A DNA stretch of 64,000 nucleotides from Phocaeicola faecicola (lineage in GTDB: Bacteria; Bacteroidota; Bacteroidia; Bacteroidales; Bacteroidaceae). The stretch is taken from NCBI RefSeq assembly GCF_013618865.1, contig NZ_JABSOE010000008.1:1-64000 (forward strand), written 5' to 3'. The notes under the pieces are model-generated. The model ran no database searches. It worked only from the letters and a program-made list of their open reading frames with translations, and was not told the DNA's origin. Both the position numbers and the translations under genes were made by a program. This document shows, one piece after another, positions 18,059 to 27,642 of the stretch (position 1 is the stretch's first letter; the number at the start of each line of letters is the position of its first letter).

Positions 18059-19291
18059 TTATTTATAACGCTTGGCTGTCAGTTCTGCAATTTTCACAAT
18101 CACATTCATTGCCTTCTCGATAGACTGGACAGGCACAAACTCATAACGTCCGTGGAAATTCAGTCCGCCGGCAAAGATATTGGGACAAGGCAAGCCCTTG
18201 AACGAAAGCTGTGCACCGTCCGTACCGCCACGGATGGCTTTCACCTTCGGTTCAACCCCTGCTTCCTTCATTGCAGCAAACGCAATGTCGATGATGTGCA
18301 TCAGAGGTTCTACCTGCTGTCTCATGTTGTAATACTGGTCTTTCAGTTCCACGGTAACCGTATCCGCACCGTATTTTTCGTTCAGCCGGTCGGCACATAC
18401 CTTGATGAAAGACTTACGGGCTTCGAATTTCTCTCTGTCGTGATCGCGGATGATATACGAAAGCGTACTGCTTTCCACTTCTCCTTCCATGCCTACCAGG
18501 TGGAAGAAACCTTCGTATCCGTCGGTAGTGGCAGGAGTCTCATCAGCCGGAAGCATGGCCACGAACTCGTTGGCTACCAGCATGGAGTTGATCATCTTGT
18601 TCTTGGCATATCCCGGATGTACGTTGCGGCCCTTTACATGCACCTTGGCTGCGGCTGCGTTGAAGTTTTCAAATTCCAGTTCACCCACTTCACCTCCGTC
18701 CATCGTATAGGCCCACTTGCATCCGAACTTCTCAACGTCGAACTTGTGCGCTCCCAGTCCGATTTCCTCATCCGGATTAAATCCGATACGGATTTTTCCG
18801 TGTTCAATTTCAGGATGTGCCTTCAGGTAAGCAACGGCAGCCACAATTTCAGCAATACCGGCCTTGTCGTCTGCTCCCAGCAGGGTATGTCCGTCGGTTA
18901 CAATCAGGTCTTCTCCTACATGATCCTTCAATTCCGGGAACTGAGAAGGAGACAAGATGATGTGATCGGCTTCCGACAATACAATATCCCCACCCTCGTA
19001 CTTCTCTACGATACGTGGAGAAACATTCTCACCCGACATGTCAGGGCTGGTATCCATGTGTGCAATGAAGCCGATGGTCGGAATCTCACGCTCCACATTG
19101 GCCGGAAGCGTTGCGAACAAATAGCCATTTTCATCCAAAGAAATGTCTTCCAGTCCCAGTTCTTCCAGCTCAGTTTTCAAATATTGTGCAAACACCATCT
19201 GCTTGGCTGTACTCGGAGTTACTCCTGTCGATTCATCAGACTGTGTGTCAAAGGTTACATACTTTAAAAAACGGTCAATTACTGTCATCAT
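18059..19291 (-). CDS. pepT: Peptidase T (tripeptide aminopeptidase)
   Basis: 410 residues, an M20-family cytosolic zinc aminopeptidase that removes the N-terminal residue from tripeptides. Metal-site motifs are visible: AHMDTSPD (His78, Asp80), LLGADDKAG (Asp141/142) and NPDEEIG (Glu175/176), plus the dimerisation-domain segment [15 protein letters not shown]. The length is standard. The start is either of two adjacent Met codons (19291 or 19288). It lies upstream of gcvT with an intervening terminator. Confidence 0.97.
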   Translation of the reverse strand: MMTVIDRFLKYVTFDTQSDESTGVTPSTAKQMVFAQYLKTELEELGLEDISLDENGYLFATLPANVEREIPTIGFIAHMDTSPDMSGENVSPRIVEKYEGGDIVLSEADHIILSPSQFPELKDHVGEDLIVTDGHTLLGADDKAGIAEIVAAVAYLKAHPEIEHGKIRIGFNPDEEIGLGAHKFDVEKFGCKWAYTMDGGEVGELEFENFNAAAAKVHVKGRNVHPGYAKNKMINSMLVANEFVAMLPADETPATTDGYEGFFHLVGMEGEVESSTLSYIIRDHDREKFEARKSFIKVCADRLNEKYGADTVTVELKDQYYNMRQQVEPLMHIIDIAFAAMKEAGVEPKVKAIRGGTDGAQLSFKGLPCPNIFAGGLNFHGRYEFVPVQSIEKAMNVIVKIAELTAKRYK

Positions 19292-19483
19292 TCTTAACTA
19301 TTAAAATACTATCTATGTAAAAATAGAAAATAGGTTTTGAATGACCAAATTCATTACCATTTTTTAGAGGTAATTTATAAAGGCGGCCCCCTTGCAGACA
19401 GATAGAGAAGCGGGATTTTGTTAAAAAGGAAGGAATGACCAGAAAGTCTTGGAAAAAGACAAAATTAAGTCGCCAAAGTTTTA

Positions 19484-19491
19484 TACTTTTG
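19484..19491 (+). promoter_or_regulatory. -7 box of the Omp85-like gene
   Basis: TACTTTTG matches TAnnTTTG and lies 18 bp before the start codon at 19510, implying a very short leader. No good TTTG is seen at -33. Confidence 0.45.
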
Positions 19492-19509
19492 TAATGAAAG
19501 TATGTTTAT

Positions 19510-20721
19510 ATGAAAAAATCCGTTTTATTATTTATCATAATCGGGGTTTTCACACTCAGTGGATTTGCGCAGGAGACTGTCATTTCTACTGCCGATACCC
19601 TTGCCACTCATGTTTCTGACAGTTCCAAAGCGTTGAAACGGAAGAACAAAGCCAACCGCAACTTGCATTACAACATCCTGGGAGGCCCCAGTTATGCACC
19701 CGACTTCGGAGTACTGGTGGGAGGTAGTGCGCTGATGACTTTCCGGATAAACCCCAAGGACAGTACCATGAAACGGTCGGTGGTACCGGCCTCACTGGCA
19801 TTTATGTTCAACGGAGGATTGAACATCGTGGTCAAGCCTCAGCTTTTCTTCAAAAACGACAAGTTCAGGATATTCGGACAGTTCATTTATAAGAATACCC
19901 AGGAGAACTTCTATGGAGTGGGTTACAGCACGAACAAGAACTATGTGCGCAGCGACACTACGAGCCAGTACCGCTACAGCGGCATCCAGTTCAACCCCTG
20001 GTTCCTGTTCCGCATCAAGGAAAGCAACCTCTTCGTCGGACCGCAGATTGACCTGAACTACGACGAAATCATGGATCCGGCGCCGCTGATGGTGACCCAG
20101 TCCGACTATGTACGGGCGGGCGGAACGGAAAGCGGATACAAGAATTTCAGTTCCGGAATCGGTTTCCTGCTGACCTACGACACCCGTGACGTACCGGCCA
20201 ACCCTTATAAGGGAATCTATCTGGATTTCCGGGGAATGATGTACCAGAAATGGCTGGGAGGAGACGATAATTTCTACAAGCTGGAAGTCGACTACCGTCA
20301 ATACAAACTGCTGGGACAGCGGAAAGTACTGGCCTGGACGGTACAGAGCAAGCACGTATTCGGCTCTGAGATTCCGCTGAACAAATATGTGCTGAGCGGT
20401 ACCCCCTTCGACCTGCGCGGATACTACATGGGTCAGTACCGCGACAAGTCATCGCACATAGCACTGGTGGAATACCGACAGATGTTCAACACAGACCGCA
20501 GCAACTGGTTCAAGAAAATCCTCCACCGCCTGGGCTTCGTGGCATGGGGAGGCTGCGGATTCATGGGACCGACCCCCGGCAAGATTGAAGGCGTATTACC
20601 CAATGCCGGAGTGGGACTGCGAATCGAAGTACAGCCAAGAATGAATGTGCGCCTCGACTTGGGACGCAATTTCAAGAACGAACAGAATCTGTTCTATTTC
20701 AATATGACAGAAGCCTTCTGA
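19510..20721 (+). CDS. BamA/TamA (Omp85)-like outer-membrane barrel protein
   Basis: 403 residues. A signal peptide ends near FAQ|E (residue 21). The rest looks like the C-terminal beta-barrel of the surface-antigen D15/Omp85 family without POTRA domains: alternating amphipathic strands, RIFGQFIYKNTQENFYGVGY, SGIGFLLTYDTRDVPANPYKG, GTPFDLRGYYMGQYRDKS (the conserved VRGY/LRGY-type motif), and a terminal Phe. POTRA-less Bacteroidetes members have no assigned substrate. It is transcribed alone, convergent with the MBL hydrolase gene. Confidence 0.85.
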   Translation: MKKSVLLFIIIGVFTLSGFAQETVISTADTLATHVSDSSKALKRKNKANRNLHYNILGGPSYAPDFGVLVGGSALMTFRINPKDSTMKRSVVPASLAFMFNGGLNIVVKPQLFFKNDKFRIFGQFIYKNTQENFYGVGYSTNKNYVRSDTTSQYRYSGIQFNPWFLFRIKESNLFVGPQIDLNYDEIMDPAPLMVTQSDYVRAGGTESGYKNFSSGIGFLLTYDTRDVPANPYKGIYLDFRGMMYQKWLGGDDNFYKLEVDYRQYKLLGQRKVLAWTVQSKHVFGSEIPLNKYVLSGTPFDLRGYYMGQYRDKSSHIALVEYRQMFNTDRSNWFKKILHRLGFVAWGGCGFMGPTPGKIEGVLPNAGVGLRIEVQPRMNVRLDLGRNFKNEQNLFYFNMTEAF

Positions 20722-20789
20722 TACCGGTTCCGGTACATTCCGGATCCGGCACTTCCAAATCAGAGGATAATGATTTCAGAGAAATTGAA

Positions 20790-21569
20790 TCAGAGGGTAA
20801 TGCGCATGCCGTCATATGTCAGGAAAACATTCTCGGGCAGCATTTTCTCCACCTCTGCATGCAGACCAATCTGATGACTCATATGAATCAGGTAAGCCTT
20901 CTTCGGAGCAATCCGGGCGATACAGTCCAGCGCCTCACTCAGCGACTGATGCGTAAAATGAGGAGTGATGCGCAAGGCATTCACAATCAGACAGTCCAGC
21001 TCTTTCAGACAGTCCACGCTTTCATCCGGCAAGGTAGTCATGTCGGTAATCCATGCCATCCTGCCAATCCGGTAACCCAGAATAGGCAACTTGCCATGCA
21101 TCACCCGAAAAGGAAGCACCTCTACCGAATCACCGGAAAGTGAAGTAACCTGAAACGGCTCATAAGGCGTCAGCGGCTGCAGCGAGATACAGGGAGCCCC
21201 CGGATAAGGATTTTCAGAAAAACAATAAGGCATCCGGCTGTGCAGACGCTCGGCCGTATAGCGTTCGGCATAAACGGGGATATTACGGAAGAAACAGAAA
21301 GGACGCAAATCATCCAGTCCTCCGACATGATCGTAATGCTCGTGAGAAATCAGTACCCCGTCAATCGGGAAATACCGGTTCAGCGACAACGACTGCTGCC
21401 GCAAATCGGGTCCGCAGTCCATCAGTATGCTCACCCCATTGGTCTCAATCAGTCCGGAACACCTCAGTCTCCGGTCCCTCGGATCCTGACTGGTACATAC
21501 TTCACAGGTACATCCCACCATGGGAACTCCGGTAGAAGTACCACTTCCCAAAATTGTAATATCCATCAT
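20790..21569 (-). CDS. MBL-fold metallohydrolase (PhnP-like)
   Basis: 259 residues. The beta-lactamase-fold signature HEHYDH is at 76-81, preceded by GSGTSTGVP and CTCEVC, a Cys cluster typical of PhnP/RNase-Z-like hydrolases. Further motifs are ITDMTTLPDES and HMSHQIG near the C-terminus. The substrate is probably a cyclic phosphate or other phosphodiester, but it cannot be read from the sequence. It begins 26 bp after the murB stop, so it is the last gene of a DUF4348-like/murB/MBL transcript. Confidence 0.9.
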   Translation of the reverse strand: MMDITILGSGTSTGVPMVGCTCEVCTSQDPRDRRLRCSGLIETNGVSILMDCGPDLRQQSLSLNRYFPIDGVLISHEHYDHVGGLDDLRPFCFFRNIPVYAERYTAERLHSRMPYCFSENPYPGAPCISLQPLTPYEPFQVTSLSGDSVEVLPFRVMHGKLPILGYRIGRMAWITDMTTLPDESVDCLKELDCLIVNALRITPHFTHQSLSEALDCIARIAPKKAYLIHMSHQIGLHAEVEKMLPENVFLTYDGMRITL

Positions 21570-21595
21570 TTATCCAAATAAATTATACCCGATTC

Positions 21596-22624
21596 TCAGG
21601 ATTCCAGTTCCCCGATAAAGTTCACTTCCGGATGAATCTCTATACCGAACTTCTCTTTGACAGAAGCCACCACGGCCTCCGCCAGTCGGACGATGTCCTT
21701 TCCGCTTGCACCTCCCAGGTTCACCAGCACTAGGGCCTGGTTCTTATGTACCCCGGCACATCCCAGTGCACGTCCTTTCCATCCGCACTGGTCAATCAGC
21801 CATCCGGCAGGTACCTTGATATATCCCTCGCCTGCAGGATAAAAAGGCATTCCCGGGTATTGACGGGACAATGCAGCAAACTGTTCCTGGGGGATTACGG
21901 GATTCATGAAGAAACTGCCGGCATTACCGGTCACCTTAGGGTCGGGCAACTTCTGTTCACGGATTTCAATGATGGCGTTTCTCAGGTTTTCCAGTGTGAG
22001 TTCACACTGCTTCTGCGCAAGAATGGCACGGATATTTCCGTAATCCAAATGCCATACCGGCTGTTTGGTCAGGCGGAAAACCACGTGCGTTACCAGGTAT
22101 TTTCCCTTTAAGGAAGTCTTGAAAATACTGTGACGGTAAGCATATTCACATTCCGCATTGGTGAATATCTTCTTTTCAGCCGTATCCAGAGACAGGGTCT
22201 CTACCGAAACAATCAAGTCTTTCGCCTCCACTCCATATGCACCGATGTTTTGTACGGCAGAAGCCCCTACTTCACCGGGAATCAGCGAGAGGTTTTCAGC
22301 ACCGTACCATCCGTGTGCTACGGCATAGGCCACGAAATCGTCCCAAACCACTCCGGCACCGACACGGACTTCCACCCACTCATCGGTCTGTGAGAGCACC
22401 TCAATGCCCTGTATGTTTACGTGCAGAACTATTCCACGGAAATCGGACAGGAAAAGCAGGTTGCTTCCTCCTCCGATAGCCAGCAGCGGCAGACTTCTGT
22501 CCCATCCGGAAAGCAGAAAGTCACGTATTTCGTCTTCCGTATCAAAGTCGACAAAATAGTCGGTCCGTATGTCAATACCAAAAGTATTGTGTTTCAATAA
22601 TGAATAATTCTGCAGTTTCTTCAT
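21596..22624 (-). CDS. murB: UDP-N-acetylenolpyruvoylglucosamine reductase
   Basis: 342 residues from ATG 22624; an in-frame ATG at 22663 would add 13 residues that look like leader. It reduces UDP-GlcNAc-enolpyruvate to UDP-MurNAc with NADPH and FAD. FAD-binding motifs are [29 protein letters not shown] and [11 protein letters not shown], and the catalytic Ser region is [10 protein letters not shown]. The protein is cytosolic and essential for peptidoglycan. Its neighbours on the same strand are a DUF4348-like lipoprotein gene upstream and an MBL hydrolase gene downstream. Confidence 0.97.
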   Translation of the reverse strand: MKKLQNYSLLKHNTFGIDIRTDYFVDFDTEDEIRDFLLSGWDRSLPLLAIGGGSNLLFLSDFRGIVLHVNIQGIEVLSQTDEWVEVRVGAGVVWDDFVAYAVAHGWYGAENLSLIPGEVGASAVQNIGAYGVEAKDLIVSVETLSLDTAEKKIFTNAECEYAYRHSIFKTSLKGKYLVTHVVFRLTKQPVWHLDYGNIRAILAQKQCELTLENLRNAIIEIREQKLPDPKVTGNAGSFFMNPVIPQEQFAALSRQYPGMPFYPAGEGYIKVPAGWLIDQCGWKGRALGCAGVHKNQALVLVNLGGASGKDIVRLAEAVVASVKEKFGIEIHPEVNFIGELES

Positions 22625-22725
22625 ATCTATATCTTGTTTTTCAGGATTATAATCTTCAGGCATTCCGGCCGGACCGGCTTCATTGCACCGGCCTTATCCT
22701 CAATTAAATGCACCGGTCATGCGGC

Positions 22726-23583
22726 TCAGTCACTCAAATCTTCGAATTTGTTCAGTTTCCAGGTTCCGTTGCGGCGCTGGAAATACAGGGTATTGCTGAA
22801 ACCGTTGCCGAAGCCTTTGAATTCAACAATCTTGGTATCCGAATTCATCTTATCCGACTGTCCGTAATGTACATTCGTCAGTTTCTCCTTCATCAATGGA
22901 GGGCGGAACGAAAACCATTGGCCGACATCCAAAGTGGTCTCCAGAATCTGGAACTCATCCTCAGGATCGACGGTCACAAACACCAGGGGATCATCCAGTC
23001 GTTTCAACTGAAATGCAGAGTCACAGGAGAACTGTCTGTAAAAAGTATAGAAATCCTCACGGTCCTGCTCCTCCGCCAGTTTCTCCTGGTTGATTGCTTC
23101 CAGGAACCAGACATTCTTTATCCGCTCAAAGTAATAGCGCTTGACCAACCGCTTTGTCAGATCCATCTCGTCGACCTGGACGCTGTGAACGGCGGTATCC
23201 TTTTCCATTTCCATATCCTCTACATGATCGAACAGTACCGTATATGCCTGCTCACGAGAGAAAAGCGGATCGTACGTCCAGTCTTTCTGAGACACACGCA
23301 CCACTCCTGTTCCTTTATACATTGATATGGGAAAAACAATACGCGTACGCTGAAAATCAGCATCAGAAGCGAAATTATAGAAAAAATCAGCAAAACTCTC
23401 GTCTGCCGTTGCCGGAATCACATCTTCTATCACCCATGAAGTGTCCTGAACTTCAGCCGATGACGGCAAACCCAGTGAATCCTCTTCCATGAGGCCGGTT
23501 TCTGTTGCGGCCTCTTTTTTTCCGCCTCCCGAACAAGAGGCAATCAACACCATTGCGCAAATCCCGAATACAATTTTTTTCAT
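22726..23583 (-). CDS. Lipoprotein, DUF4348-like
   Basis: 285 residues. A lipoprotein signal ends at Cys17 (LIASC), followed by a Gly/Glu-rich spacer. The rest (SFADFFYNFASDADFQRTRIVFPI, TYDPLFSREQAYTVLFDH, RYYFERIKNVWFLEAINQEK) resembles DUF4348, a Bacteroidetes domain of unknown function. A -7 box TATTTTTG (23609-23616, minus) lies 26 bp upstream. It is the first gene of the transcript that includes murB, which hints at an envelope role without proving one. Confidence 0.75.
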   Translation of the reverse strand: MKKIVFGICAMVLIASCSGGGKKEAATETGLMEEDSLGLPSSAEVQDTSWVIEDVIPATADESFADFFYNFASDADFQRTRIVFPISMYKGTGVVRVSQKDWTYDPLFSREQAYTVLFDHVEDMEMEKDTAVHSVQVDEMDLTKRLVKRYYFERIKNVWFLEAINQEKLAEEQDREDFYTFYRQFSCDSAFQLKRLDDPLVFVTVDPEDEFQILETTLDVGQWFSFRPPLMKEKLTNVHYGQSDKMNSDTKIVEFKGFGNGFSNTLYFQRRNGTWKLNKFEDLSD

Positions 23584-23739
23584 TGGTCAAAGCTTCGAAA
23601 ATCGAGTGCAAAAATACCTTTTTTTTTTATTCCAATAATAAATGGACCCTGTTTTCTTTTTTTGTTGAAAAAAAAAGAAGATTAATTCAGTTTTAATACT
23701 TACCTTTGCGAGAACGAAAGAAACAAAAAAACAATAAAT

Positions 23740-24759
23740 ATGCTAGCACAAATAGAACAATTGCTCCAGGAAATAGAAGGAATCACAGCCAACAGCGCTG
23801 AGGAACTGGAAGCACTTCGTATTAAATATCTGAGTAAAAAAGGTGTCATCAATGCGTTGATGGCAGACTTCCGGAATGTTCCGGCTGAACAGAAGAAAGA
23901 GGTGGGTATGAAACTCAATGAGTTGAAGAACCGGGCACAGGAACGTATCAACTCGCTGAAGGAGGCTTTTGAATGCCAGGACAACGGGGCTGCCGAACTG
24001 GACCTGACACGTACCGCTTACCCTATCGAACTGGGTACCCGCCATCCGCTGAACATTGTCCGCAATGAAATCATCAGCATTTTCAACCGACTCGGATTTA
24101 CCATCGCCGACGGTCCGGAAGTGGAAGACGACTGGCATGTATTCTCTTCCATGAACTTCGCAGAGGATCATCCGGCACGTGACATGCAGGATACTTTCTT
24201 CATCGAAAGCCATCCGGATATCATCCTCCGTACACATACCTCTTCTGTACAGAGCCGCGTGATGGAAAGCAGCCAGCCTCCTATCCGTGTAATCTGCCCG
24301 GGACGTGTATACCGTAACGAGGCTATCAGCTATCGTGCACACTGCTTCTTCCACCAGGTAGAAGGACTTTACATTGACAAGAACGTATCTTTCACCGACC
24401 TTAAACAAGTGTTGCTTCAGTTTGCACAGGAGATGTTCGGTCCGCAGACCAAGATCCGTCTGCGTCCTTCTTACTTCCCGTTCACTGAACCGAGCGCTGA
24501 AATGGATATCAGCTGCGACATCTGCGGCGGAGAAGGCTGTCCTTTCTGTAAATATACCGGATGGGTGGAAATTCTGGGATGCGGTATGGTAGACCCTGCC
24601 GTACTGGAAGCCAACGGAATTGACAGTAAAGTATATACCGGATATGCCTTCGGTATGGGAGTAGAGCGTATCGCCAACCTGAAATATAAGGTGAAAGACC
24701 TGAGAATGTTCTCAGAAAACGATACCCGGTTCCTGGAAGAATTCGAAGCGGCCAACTAA
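23740..24759 (+). CDS. pheS: Phenylalanyl-tRNA synthetase, alpha subunit
   Basis: 339 residues. An N-terminal coiled coil (about 1-90) binds tRNA-Phe. The class II catalytic core has GFTIADGPEVEDDWHVF, motif 2 (GRVYRNEAISYRAHCFFHQ) and motif 3 (GMGVERIANL). It charges tRNA-Phe together with the beta subunit; pheT is not adjacent. The insert CDICGGEGCPFCK carries four Cys and may bind zinc. A -7 box TACCTTTG lies at 23701-23708, and a hairpin terminator follows at 24780. Confidence 0.98.
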   Translation: MLAQIEQLLQEIEGITANSAEELEALRIKYLSKKGVINALMADFRNVPAEQKKEVGMKLNELKNRAQERINSLKEAFECQDNGAAELDLTRTAYPIELGTRHPLNIVRNEIISIFNRLGFTIADGPEVEDDWHVFSSMNFAEDHPARDMQDTFFIESHPDIILRTHTSSVQSRVMESSQPPIRVICPGRVYRNEAISYRAHCFFHQVEGLYIDKNVSFTDLKQVLLQFAQEMFGPQTKIRLRPSYFPFTEPSAEMDISCDICGGEGCPFCKYTGWVEILGCGMVDPAVLEANGIDSKVYTGYAFGMGVERIANLKYKVKDLRMFSENDTRFLEEFEAAN

Positions 24760-24779
24760 GGTTTCCGCTACACATACCG

Positions 24780-24820
24780 CACGGGTCTGTACCAATGTTC
24801 ATTCATTGTACAGACCCGTG
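24780..24820 (+). terminator. Hairpin after pheS
   Basis: A perfect 13-bp stem (CACGGGTCTGTAC 24780-24792 with GTACAGACCCGTG 24808-24820) is followed by an AT-rich, not purely T, tract. Confidence 0.75.
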
Positions 24821-24873
24821 TATTATAATATATTGTATTCATTCTGTATTCTACCTGCAATTCTCCATTCGTC

Positions 24874-26073
24874 ATGGGAAAAGAGCGTTTATTCACCTTT
24901 CATTACTGCTGTATCCTGCTGGCCAACTTCCTGCTGTATTTCGGATTCTGGCTGCTGACTCCCGTACTTCCGTTTTACCTTGCAGAAACTTTCTCTGCCT
25001 CCGAATCGGCAATCGGAATCGTGCTGTCGTGCTACACCATCTCTTCACTGTGTATCCGTCCTTTCTCCGGATACCTGCTCGATACGTTTGCACGCAAGCC
25101 GCTGTATCTGTTGGCTTACTTCATTTTCATGGTGACTTTTGCCGGATATATCTGGGCCAGCCTGCTCATGGTCTTCATTCTTTTCCGTATCATACACGGT
25201 ATTTCTTTCGGAATGGTTACTGTAGGGGGAAATACCATCGTAATTGACATTATGCCTTCTGCACGACGCGGCGAAGGACTGGGGTATTACGGACTTGCCA
25301 ACAACCTGGCCATGTCCATCGGTCCCATGTTCGGACTCTTGCTGCACAATGCAGGCACACCTTATATACTGATTTTCTCATACGGTCTGATTTCCTGCTG
25401 CATCGGTTTTGCGGCAGCCTGCATGGTGCGGACTCCCTATAAATCTCCCGTCAAACGCAGCCCGATCTCCCTCGACCGCTTTATCCTGCTCAAAGGACTG
25501 CCTGCAGGATTCAGCCTCCTGCTGCTGTCCATTCCGTACGGAATGACTACCAACTACGTGGCGATGTATGCCCAGCAAGTCGGCATCAAGGCCGAAACCG
25601 GTTTCTTCTTTACACTGATGGCAGTGGGAATGGCAGTCAGCCGGCTTTTCAGCGGACGGCTGGTAGACAGGGGAAAGATTACGCAGGTCATCAAAGCCGG
25701 ACTTTATCTGGTATGCCTCTGCTTCCTGGCACTCACCTGCTGCGGATGGACCGTCAGTCAGTTCCCGGCTGCCACCGCATGGATATTTTTCGCCATCGCT
25801 CTTTTATTGGGCATCGGGTTCGGTACGATGTTCCCTGCATACAATACGCTTTTTGTCAACCTGGCTCCCAACAACCAGCGGGGAACGGCTACCAGCACGT
25901 ATCTGACTTCATGGGATGTAGGACTGGGAATCGGAATGCTCAGCGGAGGATTCATCGCAGAAATTTCTTCGTTTCAGATGGCTTACCTCTCCGGCAGTCT
26001 GTTTACCATTGTCTCCCTGGTCTATTTTTATATCAAGGTATCTCCTCACTTCCAGAAGTACCGTTTGCGATAA
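24874..26073 (+). CDS. Major facilitator superfamily transporter
   Basis: 399 residues with twelve predicted hydrophobic segments. MFS signature elements are present: RPFSGYLLDTFARKP between TM2 and TM3, and SRLFSGRLVDRGK in the second half. The direction and substrate are not readable; the overall look is that of drug/sugar-efflux-type permeases. It stands alone between the pheS hairpin and a convergent minus-strand gene. Confidence 0.9.
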   Translation: MGKERLFTFHYCCILLANFLLYFGFWLLTPVLPFYLAETFSASESAIGIVLSCYTISSLCIRPFSGYLLDTFARKPLYLLAYFIFMVTFAGYIWASLLMVFILFRIIHGISFGMVTVGGNTIVIDIMPSARRGEGLGYYGLANNLAMSIGPMFGLLLHNAGTPYILIFSYGLISCCIGFAAACMVRTPYKSPVKRSPISLDRFILLKGLPAGFSLLLLSIPYGMTTNYVAMYAQQVGIKAETGFFFTLMAVGMAVSRLFSGRLVDRGKITQVIKAGLYLVCLCFLALTCCGWTVSQFPAATAWIFFAIALLLGIGFGTMFPAYNTLFVNLAPNNQRGTATSTYLTSWDVGLGIGMLSGGFIAEISSFQMAYLSGSLFTIVSLVYFYIKVSPHFQKYRLR

Positions 26074-26151
26074 GACACGAGAGACTACCCTTTCCGCATC
26101 CCTCAGGATTCCGGAAAAGAAAAAAGACAGTTTCCTGAGAGGAATACTGAA

Positions 26152-27291
26152 TCACTCTTTGTACGTGAAAACGAAAATATGAGAAAGCTTATTCTCGACC
26201 AGAGTCACCTGGACTGAAAGAATAAACGAACGGAACAGGCCGGCATGCTCCACGATAAACGGAGGCAGATAATCCGCATAAGCCTCCGGATGTTGTATCA
26301 CACGGTCCATATCGGTAACCAGAATAAAGGAAGCATCGCGCGAAAGGTTCGAGATACATTCTTCAAACAGGGAATGATCGGGCAAGGCTATGACACTGGA
26401 AATACAGGAATCCACCCGGTTCTGCCCCGCCATTACCAGCAGACTGTCGCTTGCAATGGGAGGAATGTGTTTCAGTTCTTCCGTCACATACCGGATACAG
26501 GAATCCGGTTCGTACACCTCACCGTTCAGATAAAATACCTCACTGTTCAGATGGATATCAAAGGCTCCCCAGCAATGTTCGTGGTTTCTGGAAAGAAGAG
26601 GTACGGAAGAAGTCCGTCCGTATAAAGTCACGTAATTGAACTCTTTTTGCTGATTTTCATCCCGTCCGGAAAAAGGCAGAAGGTCTTCGAGCGAAGAAGC
26701 TCCCTTGCACACGTCAATCACCTGCTCTATCAGGCGCTTCTGATAACTCACTACCAGAAAACCGTCTTCTTCATAGGTTGCAATAAAATCCTTATTCTGG
26801 GCAGCATAAATCTCTATTTTCTCGTTGCGGTAGACTTCCTTCTTGGGAGAAAAGCCTGAATTGATTCCCTGAAACATCTGTCTCAGGACCTTCTTGCCGA
26901 AATCCGTTGCCTGAAAATAAACGATTACATTGCGGGAAGAATAATCCATGGAATGAAAACTGACCAGCACGCGACTGACATGATTGCTCAGTCCGTGTGT
27001 ATTATCAGCCACATAGGCACGCAGCCGGTTCTGCAAGTCCCATAAGATAGCCTTTCCCTGCAAGGTATCCAGCTGACTGGAATAAGCTACCTGAGCAAAG
27101 TCGTTGGTGATAAATTCGATATTGTCGGTTTCCAGTAAACCGATACAATCGGAAGGAACTAATGAAAACAGACTGATTTCTTTTTCATTATCTGCTGCAT
27201 TCAACTTAGCGAAACTGTACAGGCCCACTCCTATCACAAAAAGAATGACCGATATAATCACACCCAATTTAGCTACTGCATGCTGCCTCAT
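26152..27291 (-). CDS. Membrane-anchored protein of unknown function
   Basis: 379 residues. One N-terminal transmembrane segment (about 10-28; VIISVILFVIGVGLYSFA) is followed by a ~350-residue extracytoplasmic domain with no motif I can assign. It has mixed alpha/beta character with several short blocks (VPSDCIGLLETDNI, SRVLVSFHSMDYSS, FILVTDMDRVIQHPEAYADYL). It may resemble DUF3352-type proteins, but that is weak. A good promoter lies just upstream (27312-27343). It is convergent with the MFS gene. Confidence 0.75.
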   Translation of the reverse strand: MRQHAVAKLGVIISVILFVIGVGLYSFAKLNAADNEKEISLFSLVPSDCIGLLETDNIEFITNDFAQVAYSSQLDTLQGKAILWDLQNRLRAYVADNTHGLSNHVSRVLVSFHSMDYSSRNVIVYFQATDFGKKVLRQMFQGINSGFSPKKEVYRNEKIEIYAAQNKDFIATYEEDGFLVVSYQKRLIEQVIDVCKGASSLEDLLPFSGRDENQQKEFNYVTLYGRTSSVPLLSRNHEHCWGAFDIHLNSEVFYLNGEVYEPDSCIRYVTEELKHIPPIASDSLLVMAGQNRVDSCISSVIALPDHSLFEECISNLSRDASFILVTDMDRVIQHPEAYADYLPPFIVEHAGLFRSFILSVQVTLVENKLSHIFVFTYKE

Positions 27292-27311
27292 AATTAATTT
27301 ATACTTTTTTG

Positions 27312-27343
27312 CAAATATAATTAATTATTTAAGAATATACAAC
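27312..27343 (-). promoter_or_regulatory. Promoter of the membrane-anchored protein gene
   Basis: TATATTTG at 27312-27319 and GTTG at 27340-27343, 20 bp apart, on the minus strand. The leader is about 15 nt. Confidence 0.6.
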
Positions 27344-27347
27344 CAAT

Positions 27348-27387
27348 ACTAATAAAATAAAAAATCCTGTCAGTTATGACAGGATTT
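27348..27387 (-). terminator. Terminator of the tRNA-His pair
   Basis: A perfect 11-bp stem (AAATCCTGTCA with TGACAGGATTT, loop GTTA) is followed in the minus direction by a T-rich tract. It lies about 20 bp after the second tRNA. Confidence 0.85.
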
Positions 27388-27405
27388 CAAGCAGTCTGTA
27401 GAGAG

Positions 27406-27480
27406 GGTGACTAGTGGGACTCGAACCCACGACATTCAGAACCACAATCTGACGCTCTAACCGACTGAACTATAGTCACC
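27406..27480 (-). tRNA. tRNA-His (GTG), distal copy
   Basis: A 75-nt cloverleaf on the minus strand: acceptor GGTGACT paired with AGTCACC, anticodon loop TTGTGGT (anticodon GTG), and T arm GTGGGTTCGAGTCCCAC. It is identical to the proximal copy except for one D-arm base. No CCA is encoded. Confidence 0.95.
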
Positions 27481-27501
27481 ATATAAAAGGCTTTTGAATT
27501 G

Positions 27502-27576
27502 GGTGACTAGTGGGACTCGAACCCACGACATTCAGAACCACAATCTGACGCTCTAACCAACTGAACTATAGTCACC
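27502..27576 (-). tRNA. tRNA-His (GTG), proximal copy
   Basis: A 75-nt cloverleaf with anticodon GTG, 21 bp upstream of its near-identical twin. The two differ by one base in the D arm (GTTGG versus GTCGG). Both are transcribed from the promoter at 27608-27638. Confidence 0.95.
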
Positions 27577-27607
27577 ATGTTGTTGGTTACCCTTTCAAAA
27601 GCGAGTG

Positions 27608-27638
27608 CAAAGTTACAACTTTATTTTTATTCTGCAAA
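27608..27638 (-). promoter_or_regulatory. Promoter of the tRNA-His pair
   Basis: An exact consensus: TTTG (27635-27638), 19 bp, TAACTTTG (27608-27615) on the minus strand. It lies immediately after the stop codon of the upstream CapA-like gene. Confidence 0.8.
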
Positions 27639-27642
27639 TTAT

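Noticed and set aside
17966-19267. 433-aa plus-strand open frame
   Set aside because: It lies entirely opposite pepT, whose metal-site motifs are all intact; it is His/Arg/Phe-rich shadow sequence.
26080-26151. Terminator between the MFS gene and the convergent membrane-protein gene
   Set aside because: CTCAGGA and TCCTGAG can pair, but the loop is long and no T tract follows.
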